NCBI GenBank assembly: GCA_902536385.1
Contig: CACAWY010000007.1
Location: 1 to 55,825 of the forward strand
Length of the DNA stretch: 55,825 nt
Direction: 5' to 3'
Origin: an uncultured Pelagibacteraceae bacterium
Lineage (GTDB): Bacteria > Pseudomonadota > Alphaproteobacteria > Pelagibacterales > Pelagibacteraceae
Shown here one piece after another: positions 18,049 to 28,100 of the stretch. Made by a program: the position numbers and the translations under genes. The number at the start of each line of letters is the position of its first letter. Position 1 is the first letter of the stretch. Under the pieces are notes generated by a model. It made no database searches and was not told where the DNA came from. It was given only the letters and a program-made list of their open reading frames with translations.

Positions 18049-19301
18049 TGTTTCAATTTATTTTTTGTAATTTTTTCAAATAAATATTCGAAAAAGAAAA
18101 GAGAGAATAAAATTTGAAAACTTAATATTGAAATCTTATATCTTGGTAAAATAAAAAATATAGATAAGAAACAAACTAAAAAACACGTTAATAAAAATAA
18201 ATAGATTATTTGAGAACTTCTTATCTTCTTTAAACCTACAATTGCTCCAGGTATACTGCAGATTGAAAATAAAATTATTGGTATGACATGAGCGGGATTA
18301 TAATAATTTTTAATACTAGAATTTAAATCTATAAAAAAATAACTAAATACTTTTTTTAGGTAAAGCAAAAAATATTTTTTCTTTTCTAATAGAATATTAT
18401 TTAATGCTTCATCTTTAAAAATTTTGTCACGATTAGTTTCATAATTTTTATCTTTATTAATTTTGTCTAATTTATTGTATAAATTTTCAAATTCTTTAAT
18501 TTTTGGCCAATCCTCTCTATAGTCGGGATGAAGTCCATTATGAAACCCTTCAACTTTATTCATCTGATTATTCCCCTTCCACAAAGCATACCCGGTTACG
18601 TTAACTAGGTGAATACTACCAGTGTTAATATAGTTTCTTATTAGATACGGAGAAATTAACATTACGGTTAATGATAGAATTAATAATGAGTGTAAAATAT
18701 TTTTTTTTTCTAAAAACATTAAAAATATTAATGAAAATAAAAAAATAACTAAAAACTCACCTCTTAGAATTAATGTGAGAGCACTTACAAGAACTAAAAA
18801 TATCAAATTTTTTCTGTTCAATGAATTATCAAATATTTTTAAAAATAAATTAATAAATGACAAATACAAAAATAATTGTAGACATGCTGATGAAATTAAT
18901 CCATTGCTAAAAATTATTAAGGGAAAAACTGAGAATATTAGAGCTCCTAATAGAGACATTCTTTCGTCAAAGAAATTTTGACATAATCTGTAGAATAAAA
19001 AAACAGTAAAAGATGATATTACGATTTGATTAAAATAAATTAAGTATAAGAAATTTATTTTGTCAAAACTTATAATTTTATTAAAGTAAATGAAGAAAAA
19101 ATATAATGGAGGCATGTATGAACTTGGTATTTCCTGGCCTTCAAAAATATAGTAGCTATAGGATTTATAGCTTTGAAAATTTTGAAATAAAACCGCCCAT
19201 TCATCGCTAAGAGACCTTTCATGAAAAAATATGACGAATACTGATTTTATTAAAAATGAAAAAAATATAATTAAATTTATTTTTTTATTTAATATTCTCA
19301 T
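18045..19301 (-). CDS. GT39/ArnT-like multi-span membrane glycosyltransferase
   Basis: Polytopic membrane protein of about 418 residues with roughly ten hydrophobic segments. The first luminal loop contains SYMPPLYFFFIYFNKII after an acidic/aromatic region (RSLSDEWAVLFQNF), like GT-C enzymes of the GT39/PMT/ArnT class. These transfer sugars from polyprenyl-phosphate donors on the periplasmic side. The C terminus is Lys-rich and cytoplasmic. I place the start at ATG 19301-19299 (MRILNKKINLI). The frame stays open 18 codons further upstream, but that extension is the antisense translation of tRNA-Arg and is spurious. The start is only five bases after the tRNA 3' end. The GT2 enzyme in the same block could make its lipid-linked donor; this is inference. 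Confidence 0.78.
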   Translation of the reverse strand: MRILNKKINLIIFFSFLIKSVFVIFFHERSLSDEWAVLFQNFQSYKSYSYYIFEGQEIPSSYMPPLYFFFIYFNKIISFDKINFLYLIYFNQIVISSFTVFLFYRLCQNFFDERMSLLGALIFSVFPLIIFSNGLISSACLQLFLYLSFINLFLKIFDNSLNRKNLIFLVLVSALTLILRGEFLVIFLFSLIFLMFLEKKNILHSLLILSLTVMLISPYLIRNYINTGSIHLVNVTGYALWKGNNQMNKVEGFHNGLHPDYREDWPKIKEFENLYNKLDKINKDKNYETNRDKIFKDEALNNILLEKKKYFLLYLKKVFSYFFIDLNSSIKNYYNPAHVIPIILFSICSIPGAIVGLKKIRSSQIIYLFLLTCFLVCFLSIFFILPRYKISILSFQILFSLFFFEYLFEKITKNKLKQ

Positions 19302-19306
19302 TTTCT

Positions 19307-19383
19307 TGGTGCGCCTGCTAGGATTTGAACCCAGAACCTCCTGGTCCGTAGCCAAGCGCTCTATCCAGTTGAGCTACAGGCGC
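19307..19383 (-). tRNA. tRNA-Arg(ACG)
   Basis: 77-nt tRNA on the minus strand with encoded CCA. The 7-bp acceptor stem is GCGCCTG with CAGGCGC. The anticodon stem CTTGG/CCAGG encloses the loop CTACGGA, giving anticodon ACG (read as ICG after deamination; decodes CGU, CGC and CGA). The T arm contains GGGTTCAAATCC. It is complete, has no insertion, and is immediately followed by the GT39-like gene. Confidence 0.97.
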
Positions 19384-19454
19384 TTCAACTCTTTTTTTAA
19401 TTTTTTTCTAAATTAAAAAACATGATATAAGTATCACATATCCTTTAAAAAAAA

Positions 19455-20789
19455 ATGAAATTGTTTTCCACCACTGAAAAATTTGAAAAAAATTATTTTA
19501 GCTGTCTTATAGCTTTGCTTCCAATAAGCTTTATAGCTGGAAATCTTATAATAAATGCGAACATAATTATATTAATTATGTCTGCCGTTTTATTATACAG
19601 AAGTCAGCTTTTTTCGATAAAATATTTTCATATAGATAAATTACTTTTCATATATTTTGCTCTAATTATCTTTACAGGTATTTATAATGATATAGAAATC
19701 AGACAAGCTAATGTTGGCTATTCAGATTTTGTTGGAAGTTATCATACCTCAATAAAATCTTTTCTATTTTTAAAATATTTATTTTTATATTTAGTTATAA
19801 GATTTTTAATTCAAAATGACATTTTAAATCTCAAGATTTTTTTTATTATTTGTTCCTTGTCATCGTTATTTGTTTGTTTTGATATTTTTTTTCAATTTAT
19901 TTATGGTAAGGATATATTTGGCTATGGCAGTTCTTTTTCTGGCAGAAAACTAGGTGGACCCTTTGGAGACGAACTGATAGCAGGAGGGTATATACAAAGA
20001 TTCTCACTATTTACTTTTTTTGCGATACCTCTTTTTTTTCGAGATACTCTTATAAATAAATATAAAAATTTTATAGTGCCAATTCTACTTTCTATTTTTC
20101 TAGTTGGTATAATTTTATCAGGTAATAGAATGCCATTTATTTTATACTTAATTCTTTTAAGCTTGGTTGTCCTTTTTCAACAACAGACTAGAAAGTTTTT
20201 TTTCCCATTTATAATTTTATTTTCTTTGATTTTTTTGTTTGCTTTTAATTTTAATGCAAAAGTTAAAAATAATTTTATTAATTTTTATGGTCAAATAAAT
20301 AAGATGCAGACTGTTTTAAAAACAAATAATTTTGAGAGCAGAACAACGCCGTTATATTTAAAAGAATTTCATTCCTTTTACGATACCTGGTTAATGAACA
20401 AGTATCTTGGGGGTGGTTTGAAAAATTTTAGATATTATTGTCATGTAAGAGATAATATAGACAAAGATATTAAATTTAAATGCAACATGCATCCTCATAA
20501 TTATTATTTAGAAATTCTAACCGAAACTGGGATGCTAGGTTTTTTTATTGTTATAAGCATTATATTACTTGTTTTATATGTCAGTTTTTATAAAAAATAT
20601 TTTTCTAAATTAGCTTATCAAGAAAACAACATAATAATTCCATTTATTTTTTTATTTATGATTGAAATTTTTCCCTTTAAGAGCACTGGAAGTTTTTTCA
20701 CTACTGGAAATACTACATATTTATTTTTAATTCTTTCTATACTTGTAGGTTTAGCTAAAAAAGATATTTCAATTGAAAACAAATTTTAA
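19455..20789 (+). CDS. O-antigen ligase/polymerase-like membrane protein
   Basis: Polytopic protein of 444 residues with about ten to twelve membrane segments, belonging by pattern to the Wzy_C/O-antigen ligase (WaaL-like) group. The family motif in the large periplasmic loop is HPHNYYLEILTETGMLGF, which contains the conserved His, and GNRMPFILYLILL precedes it. The short KFKCNMHPHN region and a conserved Arg (GNRM) are the usual catalytic candidates. Such proteins join or polymerise undecaprenyl-linked glycans at the outer face of the inner membrane. It is the last glycan gene before the metabolic block at 20807. Ligase and polymerase cannot be distinguished from sequence alone. Confidence 0.85.
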   Translation: MKLFSTTEKFEKNYFSCLIALLPISFIAGNLIINANIIILIMSAVLLYRSQLFSIKYFHIDKLLFIYFALIIFTGIYNDIEIRQANVGYSDFVGSYHTSIKSFLFLKYLFLYLVIRFLIQNDILNLKIFFIICSLSSLFVCFDIFFQFIYGKDIFGYGSSFSGRKLGGPFGDELIAGGYIQRFSLFTFFAIPLFFRDTLINKYKNFIVPILLSIFLVGIILSGNRMPFILYLILLSLVVLFQQQTRKFFFPFIILFSLIFLFAFNFNAKVKNNFINFYGQINKMQTVLKTNNFESRTTPLYLKEFHSFYDTWLMNKYLGGGLKNFRYYCHVRDNIDKDIKFKCNMHPHNYYLEILTETGMLGFFIVISIILLVLYVSFYKKYFSKLAYQENNIIIPFIFLFMIEIFPFKSTGSFFTTGNTTYLFLILSILVGLAKKDISIENKF

Positions 20790-20806
20790 AAATATAAATT
20801 AGTATT

Positions 20807-21979
20807 ATGAAAAATATATATATAACTGCTGCAAAAAGAACTGCTGTAGGGTCTTTAGGTAAATCTTTGAAGAATATCAAAGCAGAGGACCTTGGTTCAG
20901 AAGTTATTTCAAGCGTAGTAAAAGAGTCAAAATTAAAATCGGATGATCTTGATGAAGTGATAATGGGACAAGTTTTAACTAGTGGAAGTGGTCAAAATCC
21001 AGCTAGACAGGCTGCAATGAAATCAGGAGTGCCAAAGGAAAAACCTGCTTACGTTGTGAATCAGGTTTGTGGTTCTGGAATAAGATCTGTGGCTTCAGGA
21101 TTTCAAAGCATTAAATCTGGGGACTCAAATATTATAGTTGCTGGGGGCCAAGAAAATATGTCTTTAGCTCCCCACGCTATTCACTTAAGAGATGGAAAAA
21201 AACTTGGTGATGCTGAATTGATAGACACAATGATCAAAGATGGATTATGGGATGCATTTCATGGTTACCATATGGGTGTAACAGCAGAAAATGTTGCAGA
21301 AAAGTTTCAGGTAACGAGGGAAGAGCAAGATAAATTTGCACTTAACTCTCAGGAAAAGGCTTTAAGAGCGCAAAAAGATAAAAAATTTATAAAGGAAATA
21401 GCTAATCTTAAAATAAAATCAAAAAAATCTGAGATAATTTTTGATAAGGATGAACATCCAAGAGAGGGTATAAATTTAGATGGTCTTTCAAGATTAAAAC
21501 CTGTTTTTAAAAAGGATGGAACTGTAACAGCTGGAAATGCTTCGGGCATTAATGATGGAGCTGCTGCAGTAATTTTAATGAATAGCATTGAAGCAGAAAA
21601 AAGAAACTTAGAGAAATTAGTGTCTGTAAAATCATGGGCAAGTTGCGGTGTAGATCCTGCTTTGATGGGCACAGGTCCAATTCCCTCGACAAAGAAAGCT
21701 TTAGATTTAGCTGGATGGTCAATTAAAGACGTAGATCTTTTTGAGATCAATGAAGCTTTTGCTGCTCAGAGTATTGCAGTTATCAAAACACTTTCAATTC
21801 CAGATGAGAAAGTAAACGTAAATGGAGGTGCGATAGCTTTAGGCCATCCTATTGGAGCATCAGGAACTAGAATACTTGTCACGCTAATTCATGAAATGGT
21901 TAAAAGAGATGTAAAAAAAGGTTTAGCGACTCTTTGTATCGGTGGTGGAATGGGTATTGCAATTTGTGTTGAAAGATAA
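20807..21979 (+). CDS. atoB/phaA-like: Acetyl-CoA C-acetyltransferase (biosynthetic-type thiolase)
   Basis: Thiolase of 390 residues, full length, interconverting two acetyl-CoA and acetoacetyl-CoA. The nucleophilic Cys is in VVNQVCGSGIRSV. The second region NEAFAAQSIAV, the His motif GGAIALGHPIGASGTR and the C-terminal acid/base Cys in LCIGGGMGIA are all present. It lies 14 bp before an HDAC-like gene and near an acetoacetyl-CoA synthetase (22988-24916, opposite strand). Together the enzymes suggest activation of acetoacetate and its cleavage to acetyl-CoA. The direction of the reaction in vivo is inferred from this context. The atoB/phaA names are functional equivalents, not proven orthologues. 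Confidence 0.95.
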   Translation: MKNIYITAAKRTAVGSLGKSLKNIKAEDLGSEVISSVVKESKLKSDDLDEVIMGQVLTSGSGQNPARQAAMKSGVPKEKPAYVVNQVCGSGIRSVASGFQSIKSGDSNIIVAGGQENMSLAPHAIHLRDGKKLGDAELIDTMIKDGLWDAFHGYHMGVTAENVAEKFQVTREEQDKFALNSQEKALRAQKDKKFIKEIANLKIKSKKSEIIFDKDEHPREGINLDGLSRLKPVFKKDGTVTAGNASGINDGAAAVILMNSIEAEKRNLEKLVSVKSWASCGVDPALMGTGPIPSTKKALDLAGWSIKDVDLFEINEAFAAQSIAVIKTLSIPDEKVNVNGGAIALGHPIGASGTRILVTLIHEMVKRDVKKGLATLCIGGGMGIAICVER

Positions 21980-21993
21980 AATATTAATTTTCA

Positions 21994-22887
21994 ATGGAAC
22001 TTCCTGTAGTAAATCACCCTGATTATGTAGCAAAAATTAACGATGATAATAAATTTCCAATCAAAAAGTTTGGAGCTTTAGCAAATCATCTTTTACAAAC
22101 TGGCGTAGTAAAAAAATTTCATATTCCCAAGGAATGCTCCATAGAAACGATGAGATCTTCCCATTCTATGAAGTATATAAATGATATTAAGAATAAGACG
22201 CTAGATGCTAAAGCCCAAAAAAAAATAGGATTTCCAATAAATGACAGTGTTGTTAGAAGATCCTTTGTAGCAACTGGTGGCACAGTTCTTGCAAGTAAAT
22301 TGGCTTTGGAATCAAAACTCGCTTGTAATACAGCTGGAGGAAGTCATCATGCAACTTTTGACTTTGGAGCAGGATATTGTGTTTTTAACGATACAGCTGT
22401 TGCTGCTAACTATCTAAAAAATAAAGGATACGCTAAAAAAATATTGATTTTAGATCTAGATGTCCACCAAGGTAACGGAAATTCTGAAATATTTCAAAAA
22501 GACAAGAATGTTTTAACATTTAGCATGCATTGTGCATCTAATTATCCTGCAAAAAAATCTAAAAGTGATTTCGATGTTGAACTTAAAGATAACATGGAAG
22601 ATCAAGAATACATTGAGGTTTTAAATGATAATCTTAGAAAATTAAATCAAAATACCTATGATTTTGTTTTTTATGTTGCAGGAGTCGATATTCATCATGA
22701 AGATAGGCTGGGCAAGCTTAAAATTACTGATGAAGGTATTAACAAGAGAGATCAAATAGTAATAGAAAACTTTTTCTCAAAGAAGATTCCATTATGTGGT
22801 GTGCTTGGTGGTGGTTATAATAAAAGCTTTAATAAACTCATAGAACTTCATTCAATGCTTCATAAAAATTGCGCTGAATATTTTTAA
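21994..22887 (+). CDS. Histone-deacetylase-family (AcuC/APAH-like) deacetylase
   Basis: Arginase-fold zinc hydrolase of 297 residues from the HDAC superfamily. The catalytic His pair is in GGSHHATFDFGAGYCVFND (cited as GGSHHA). The zinc ligands are in ILDLDVHQGNGN (D-x-H) and YVAGVDIHHEDRLG (Asp), and GGGYN is the C-terminal Gly-rich loop with the transition-state Tyr. Substrates in bacteria include acetyl-lysine on proteins and acetylpolyamines; none can be chosen here. The short spacing to the thiolase suggests co-transcription and perhaps a link to acetyl-CoA metabolism, for example reversing acetylation of an acyl-CoA synthetase, which is speculative. A perfect hairpin follows the stop codon. 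Confidence 0.88.
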   Translation: MELPVVNHPDYVAKINDDNKFPIKKFGALANHLLQTGVVKKFHIPKECSIETMRSSHSMKYINDIKNKTLDAKAQKKIGFPINDSVVRRSFVATGGTVLASKLALESKLACNTAGGSHHATFDFGAGYCVFNDTAVAANYLKNKGYAKKILILDLDVHQGNGNSEIFQKDKNVLTFSMHCASNYPAKKSKSDFDVELKDNMEDQEYIEVLNDNLRKLNQNTYDFVFYVAGVDIHHEDRLGKLKITDEGINKRDQIVIENFFSKKIPLCGVLGGGYNKSFNKLIELHSMLHKNCAEYF

Positions 22888-22893
22888 CTCGGC

Positions 22894-22933
22894 CTTGGCT
22901 TTAGATGGACTTAACTTAGGGACTAAAGCCAAG
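22894..22933. terminator. 11-bp perfect hairpin between convergent genes
   Basis: CTTGGCTTTAG at 22894-22904 pairs perfectly with CTAAAGCCAAG at 22923-22933 around an 18-nt loop. It lies between the convergent ends of the HDAC-like gene and the acetoacetyl-CoA synthetase gene. No long T tract follows on either strand, so it may act as a bidirectional 3'-end stabiliser rather than a classical intrinsic terminator. Confidence 0.5.
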
Positions 22934-22987
22934 ACTTAAGTAACTATAATTCAATTATCTTAGATCTTAACTTATAAAACTGACGCG

Positions 22988-24916
22988 CTACAATTTTAAC
23001 TGCGGTAGATTTTCAAAAAATTTTAAAGACTCAGGATTTGCAATTGCCTCTTTATTATTTATTTTTTCCCCGTTTATTATCTGTCTTACTGCCAATTCAA
23101 CAATCTTTCCACTTTTAGTTCTTGGAATTTCAGGAACCTTAATGATCATTGTAGGTACATGCTTTGGAGAACAATTTTTTCTAATTTTAGATTTAATTAA
23201 TTTAATTTTTTCATCATTAATTTCTTGGCCGTTTTTAGTAGTAACAAATAAAATAATTCTTACATCGTCATCAAAGTCTTGACCTACAACTAGCCCCTCG
23301 GTGATAAAATCTATATCTTCCACTTGCTGGTAAATTTCAGAAGTTCCTATTCTTACTCCTCCAGGATTTAACGTAGCATCAGATCTACCACGCATAATAA
23401 ATCCATTTTTATCCGTTCTCTCAATAAAATCTCCATGATGCCAAATATTTTTAAATTTTGTAAAATAAGCCTTATGATATTTTTGACCGTCTTCATCCCC
23501 CCAAAACTTAACAGGCATAGAGGGAAAAGGTTGTTTAACAACTAATTCTCCTTTATCTCCATCTACCGTACTATTTCCATCATCGGTGTAGACATCAACA
23601 TCGATACCTAAACTTTGACCTTGGATCTCTCCTTTATGTACATTTGAAAAAAGATTTCCAAGCACTAAACATCCTACTAAGTCTGTTCCTCCAGCAATCG
23701 ATGCAAGGTGAACATCTTTCTTAATATTGTTGTACACATATTTAAAACTTTCCTCTGCTAAAGGGGAGCCAGTCGAAGTTATAATTTTTACAGAATTTAA
23801 ATCAAACCTTTTATTCTTATACTTTTCATTTTTAAGATGATCTATATATTTTGCACTAACACCGAATAAATTAATTTTTTTATTTTGACAATATTCAAGT
23901 AATACATCGATCTTGGGATAAACAGGAGCTCCATCAAAAAGAAAAATTGATGATCCTGTAGCTAGTCCTCCAATAAGCCAATTCCACATCATCCAACCAG
24001 TTGTTGTGTAATAAAACAACTTTTCATTATCTCTAATATCACAATGAAGCATGAACTCCTTGTTATGCTCAATTAATACATTTCCAGTTCCATGAGTAAT
24101 GCATTTTGGTTTTCCAGTCGTGCCGCTTGAAAAAAGTATATAAATTGGATGATTAAATTCAAACCTCTCAAAAGTTTCGTCTAGTTCAACTTTTAAAGTT
24201 TCTTTAAAATCAATAAATTTATTTGAGTTTTCTTTTTCTTTTTTATAATAATTATAAACTATTACTCTTTCAATTGAAGGGATCCGCTTTAGTATCTCGT
24301 CAACTTTATCTAAAATATCAATTTTTTTTCCATTATAAAAATAATAATCACTTGTAATTAAAATTCTTGGCTTGATTTGTTTAAACCTATCAACCACACC
24401 TTGAACGCCAAAATCTGGGGAACATGAGGACCATATAATTCCATTTTTGGCACAACCTAAAAAACTAATAACAGTTTCGATTTTGTTTGGTACATATGCA
24501 GCCACTCTATCTCCTTTTTTCAAATTAATATTTTTGAGATAATTAGAAAACTTACAAACTTTTTCATATAAATTATTCCAAGAAATATGTTCTTCGAAAC
24601 CTTTTTCAGATAAAAAATTTATAGCTATATCATTAGATTTTTTCTTTAAAATATTTTCTGCATAATTCAACTTTGAGTCAGGGAAAAATCTCGATTGATT
24701 AAAAATTTTATTTTTTTTAATTATTTCTGATCCTTTGTCGCCAATAATTTTAGAATAATCCCAAAATTTTGACCAAAACTCTTCGGGATTTTTAATTGAC
24801 CATTGCCAGAGTTCTTTGAAATTATTTAAAGATTTAAAATTTATAAAATGACAAAAATCTTGCAAGATTGAGTCTTGTTTTAACTTTTGAGAAGGCTGCC
24901 AGAGCGGTTTATTCAT
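22988..24916 (-). CDS. Acetoacetyl-CoA synthetase
   Basis: ATP-dependent (AMP-forming) ligase of 642 residues, close in length and layout to acetoacetate-CoA ligase. The adenylation P-loop is YILFSSGTTGKPKCITHGTG, cited as FSSGTTGKPK. FYYTTTGWMMWNWLIGGLA and ASIAGGTDLVGC are characteristic of the acetoacetyl/acetyl-CoA synthetase branch. The A8 hinge is GRSDATLNPGGVRIGTSEIY, and the catalytic Lys near the C terminus is in PRTKSGKIVELAV. The N-terminal PLWQPSQKL start is typical of AACS. It is transcribed toward the thiolase/HDAC pair, which would use its product, acetoacetyl-CoA. Acetoacetate is the preferred call; other short beta-keto or hydroxy acids are possible. Confidence 0.92.
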   Translation of the reverse strand: MNKPLWQPSQKLKQDSILQDFCHFINFKSLNNFKELWQWSIKNPEEFWSKFWDYSKIIGDKGSEIIKKNKIFNQSRFFPDSKLNYAENILKKKSNDIAINFLSEKGFEEHISWNNLYEKVCKFSNYLKNINLKKGDRVAAYVPNKIETVISFLGCAKNGIIWSSCSPDFGVQGVVDRFKQIKPRILITSDYYFYNGKKIDILDKVDEILKRIPSIERVIVYNYYKKEKENSNKFIDFKETLKVELDETFERFEFNHPIYILFSSGTTGKPKCITHGTGNVLIEHNKEFMLHCDIRDNEKLFYYTTTGWMMWNWLIGGLATGSSIFLFDGAPVYPKIDVLLEYCQNKKINLFGVSAKYIDHLKNEKYKNKRFDLNSVKIITSTGSPLAEESFKYVYNNIKKDVHLASIAGGTDLVGCLVLGNLFSNVHKGEIQGQSLGIDVDVYTDDGNSTVDGDKGELVVKQPFPSMPVKFWGDEDGQKYHKAYFTKFKNIWHHGDFIERTDKNGFIMRGRSDATLNPGGVRIGTSEIYQQVEDIDFITEGLVVGQDFDDDVRIILFVTTKNGQEINDEKIKLIKSKIRKNCSPKHVPTMIIKVPEIPRTKSGKIVELAVRQIINGEKINNKEAIANPESLKFFENLPQLKL

Positions 24917-25183
24917 AAAAGCTAATTTAGCTCTTATAAAATTATCTTAATAGATACTTTTTTAGAAGAAATTTCTGAACAATATGGCCTTTATTGCCTC
25001 TGATTTCCTTCTTTTTGAATAAAAAATTAATTAACCATTTCATACTTAATATGAGCATTTAGACATGACAAAAAGTGGCAAAAAATGTGTCAAAATTTGA
25101 ACTATTCAACTAATAAGCGCTATTCTTTCTAGTTTATTATTCAATAACTTTTTTATATGTTCCATCCAGTTTATAATAGACTT

Positions 25184-28100
25184 ATGGCTCAAAATATTTC
25201 AGTTCCAGATATAGGCGATTTTAAAGACGTAGAAGTAATTGAAATTCTAGTGAAACCAGGCGACCAAATTAATAAAAATGATCCAATCGTTACTATCGAA
25301 AGTGATAAATCAAGTGTTGAAATTCCATCACCTTCATCAGGCTTAATAAAAGATTTAAAAGTTAAGGTTGGAGACAAAGTATCAGAAGGTAGTTTGCTTG
25401 CTACTATAGAAAATGGCCAAGCTGCAAAAGTACCGAAAAAGATTAAAGAAACTAAAGTTGAAGAAATAAAAGAAAAACCTAAATCCAACGGAAATTTGAG
25501 TCCAGTAAAACAAGTCAAAAAAGTATATGCTGAGCCTGCCTCTAAAGATGATATTGATCCTTTAGAAACAAATGAGTGGATAGAGTCTTTAAATTCAGTA
25601 ATTGAAAATGACGGAGCTCCAAGAGCTAGCTATCTTTTAAATAAAGTTATAGATCAAGCATATAAGTCTGGATTAGTTCTCCCAGATACTAGAACTACCC
25701 CTTATATAAATACGATCCCTCCTGAAATAGAAGTTAAATCTCCTGGTGATCAAAATATAGAAAAAAAAATTAGGGCCTACATAAGGTGGAATGCTGCAGC
25801 AATGGTTGTTAAAGCCAATAAGAAAAGTTCCGAACTTGGTGGCCATATTGGAACATTTGCTTCTGCTGCAACTTTGTATGATGTTGGAATGAACCATTTT
25901 TGGAGAGCCAAAAATAACAAATTTGGTGGAGATCTCATTTATTTTCAAGGACATTCTGCTCCTGGAATGTATGCCAGAGCATTTTTAGAAGGAAGAATGA
26001 CATCCAAACAACTTGATGGTTTTAGACAAGAAGTTTCTAAAGGTGGCTTATCTTCTTATCCTCATCCTTGGTTAATGCCAAACTTCTGGCAGTTCCCAAC
26101 GGTCTCCATGGGCTTAGGACCAATTATGGCCATTTATCAAGCGCGTTTTTTAAAATATTTAATTAATAGAGGTTTAGTTAAAGATGAAGGAAGAAAAATT
26201 TGGGTTTTCCTTGGAGACGGTGAAATGGATGAACCAGAGTCTTTAGGTGCAATAGGTTTAGCTGCAAGAGAAAAATTAGATAATTTAATTTTTGTTATCA
26301 ATTGTAATCTTCAAAGGTTGGACGGCCCAGTTAGAGGTAATGGTAAAATTATTCAAGAATTAGAGGGAAGCTTTAGGGGTACAGGTTGGAATGTAATAAA
26401 GGTCATATGGGGATCTTATTGGGATCAATTATTAGCAAAAGATAAAACAGGTTTACTAGTAAAAAGAATGAACGAGTGTGTTGATGGTGAATATCAAGCT
26501 TTTAAGGCTAAAGGTGGTGAATATGTGAGAAATAATTTTTTTGGAAAATATCCAGAACTTAAAGAGCTTGTTTCTTCAATGACAGATAAAGATATTTGGA
26601 GACTAAATAGAGGTGGACATGATCCACACAAAGTTTATGCAGCTTACCATGCCGCGATGCAGCATACAGGGTCCCCTTCTGTAATACTTGCAAAAACAAT
26701 TAAAGGTTATGGAATGGGTAAATCAGGAGAGAGTATCAATACTACTCACCAACAAAAAAAGTTAGATGAAGAGGATTTACTTTATTACAGAGATAGGTTT
26801 GGAGTACCCCTTACAGATAAGCAAGTTAAAAATATTGAATATTATAAACCTAGCGAAAATTCAGAAGAAATTAAGTACTTAAAGGAAAAAAGAATTAAGC
26901 TCGGTGGTTTTATTCCAGAGAGATCATCATATGCAAAAGCAATCAAGGCTCCGCCAAAAGATATTTTTGATAATTTTATGAAATCTACGGGAGATAAAGA
27001 GATGTCTACAACAATGGCTCTCGTTAGAATGTTAACTGCTTTACTTCGAGATAAAAATTTATCACCTAGACTTGTGCCAATAATACCAGATGAAGCAAGA
27101 ACTTTTGGAATGGAGGGTTTCTTTCAGAAAATTGGAATTTATGCCCACGAAGGGCAAAAGTATGAACCCGTTGACTCAGAGCAATTAAGTTCATATCGAG
27201 AGGACAAAAGTGGTCAAGTGTTAGAAGAAGGTATTAACGAGTCAGGCGCAATGTCTTCTTGGATCGCTGCAGGAACCTCGTACACAAATCATGATTTAGA
27301 AATGATACCAATTTATATTTTTTACTCTATGTTTGGTTTTCAAAGAGTTGGGGATCTTGCATGGGCCGCTGGCGACTCCCAGGCTAGAGGTTTTTTGATT
27401 GGAGCAACTGCTGGAAGAACTACTTTAGCTGGTGAAGGACTTCAGCACCAGGATGGTCATAGTCATTTGTTAGCATCCAATATACCAAATTGTGTAAGTT
27501 ACGACCCTACATTTGCTTATGAAATGGCAGTCATACTTCAGGATGGTCTTAAAAGAATGCATGAGAAAAAAGAGAATATTTTTTATTATATTACTGCAAT
27601 GAACGAAAACTACACTCATCCTCAAAAGCCAAAAGGAAGTGATGATGGAATCTTAAAAGGGATGTATTTATTTAAAGAAAATAATAACAAAGGTAAAACA
27701 AAAGTACAACTTCTCGGTTCGGGAACAATCTTAAGGGAAATAATTTCAGCATCAGAAATATTATCAAAAGAATATGGTATCGACTCTGATGTATGGAGTG
27801 TAACAAGTTTTAATGAATTAAGAAAAGATGGAATGGAAACTGAAAGATGGAATTTATTAAATTCAAATAAAAAGAAAAAGTCCTATGTTGAGAAATGTTT
27901 AGAAAAAAGAGATGGTCCAATTATAGCTGCATCTGATTATACAAGAGCGTTTTCTGATCAAATAAGACCGTACACTGAAAAACCATTTTATTCTCTTGGG
28001 ACAGATGGTTATGGAAGAAGTGATACTAGAAAAAATTTAAGAAAGTTTTTTGAAGTTGATAAAGAACATATTGTTGCTTACACTTTGAGTGCATTAGCTA

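Noticed and set aside
19302-19355. N-terminal extension of the GT39-like gene
   Set aside because: The extra codons are the antisense reading of tRNA-Arg and its flank.
25040-25110. TGACA...TGTCA inverted repeat upstream of aceE as an operator
   Set aside because: The arms are only 5 bp with a 17-bp spacer in very AT-rich DNA; it does not match a known PDH regulator site.
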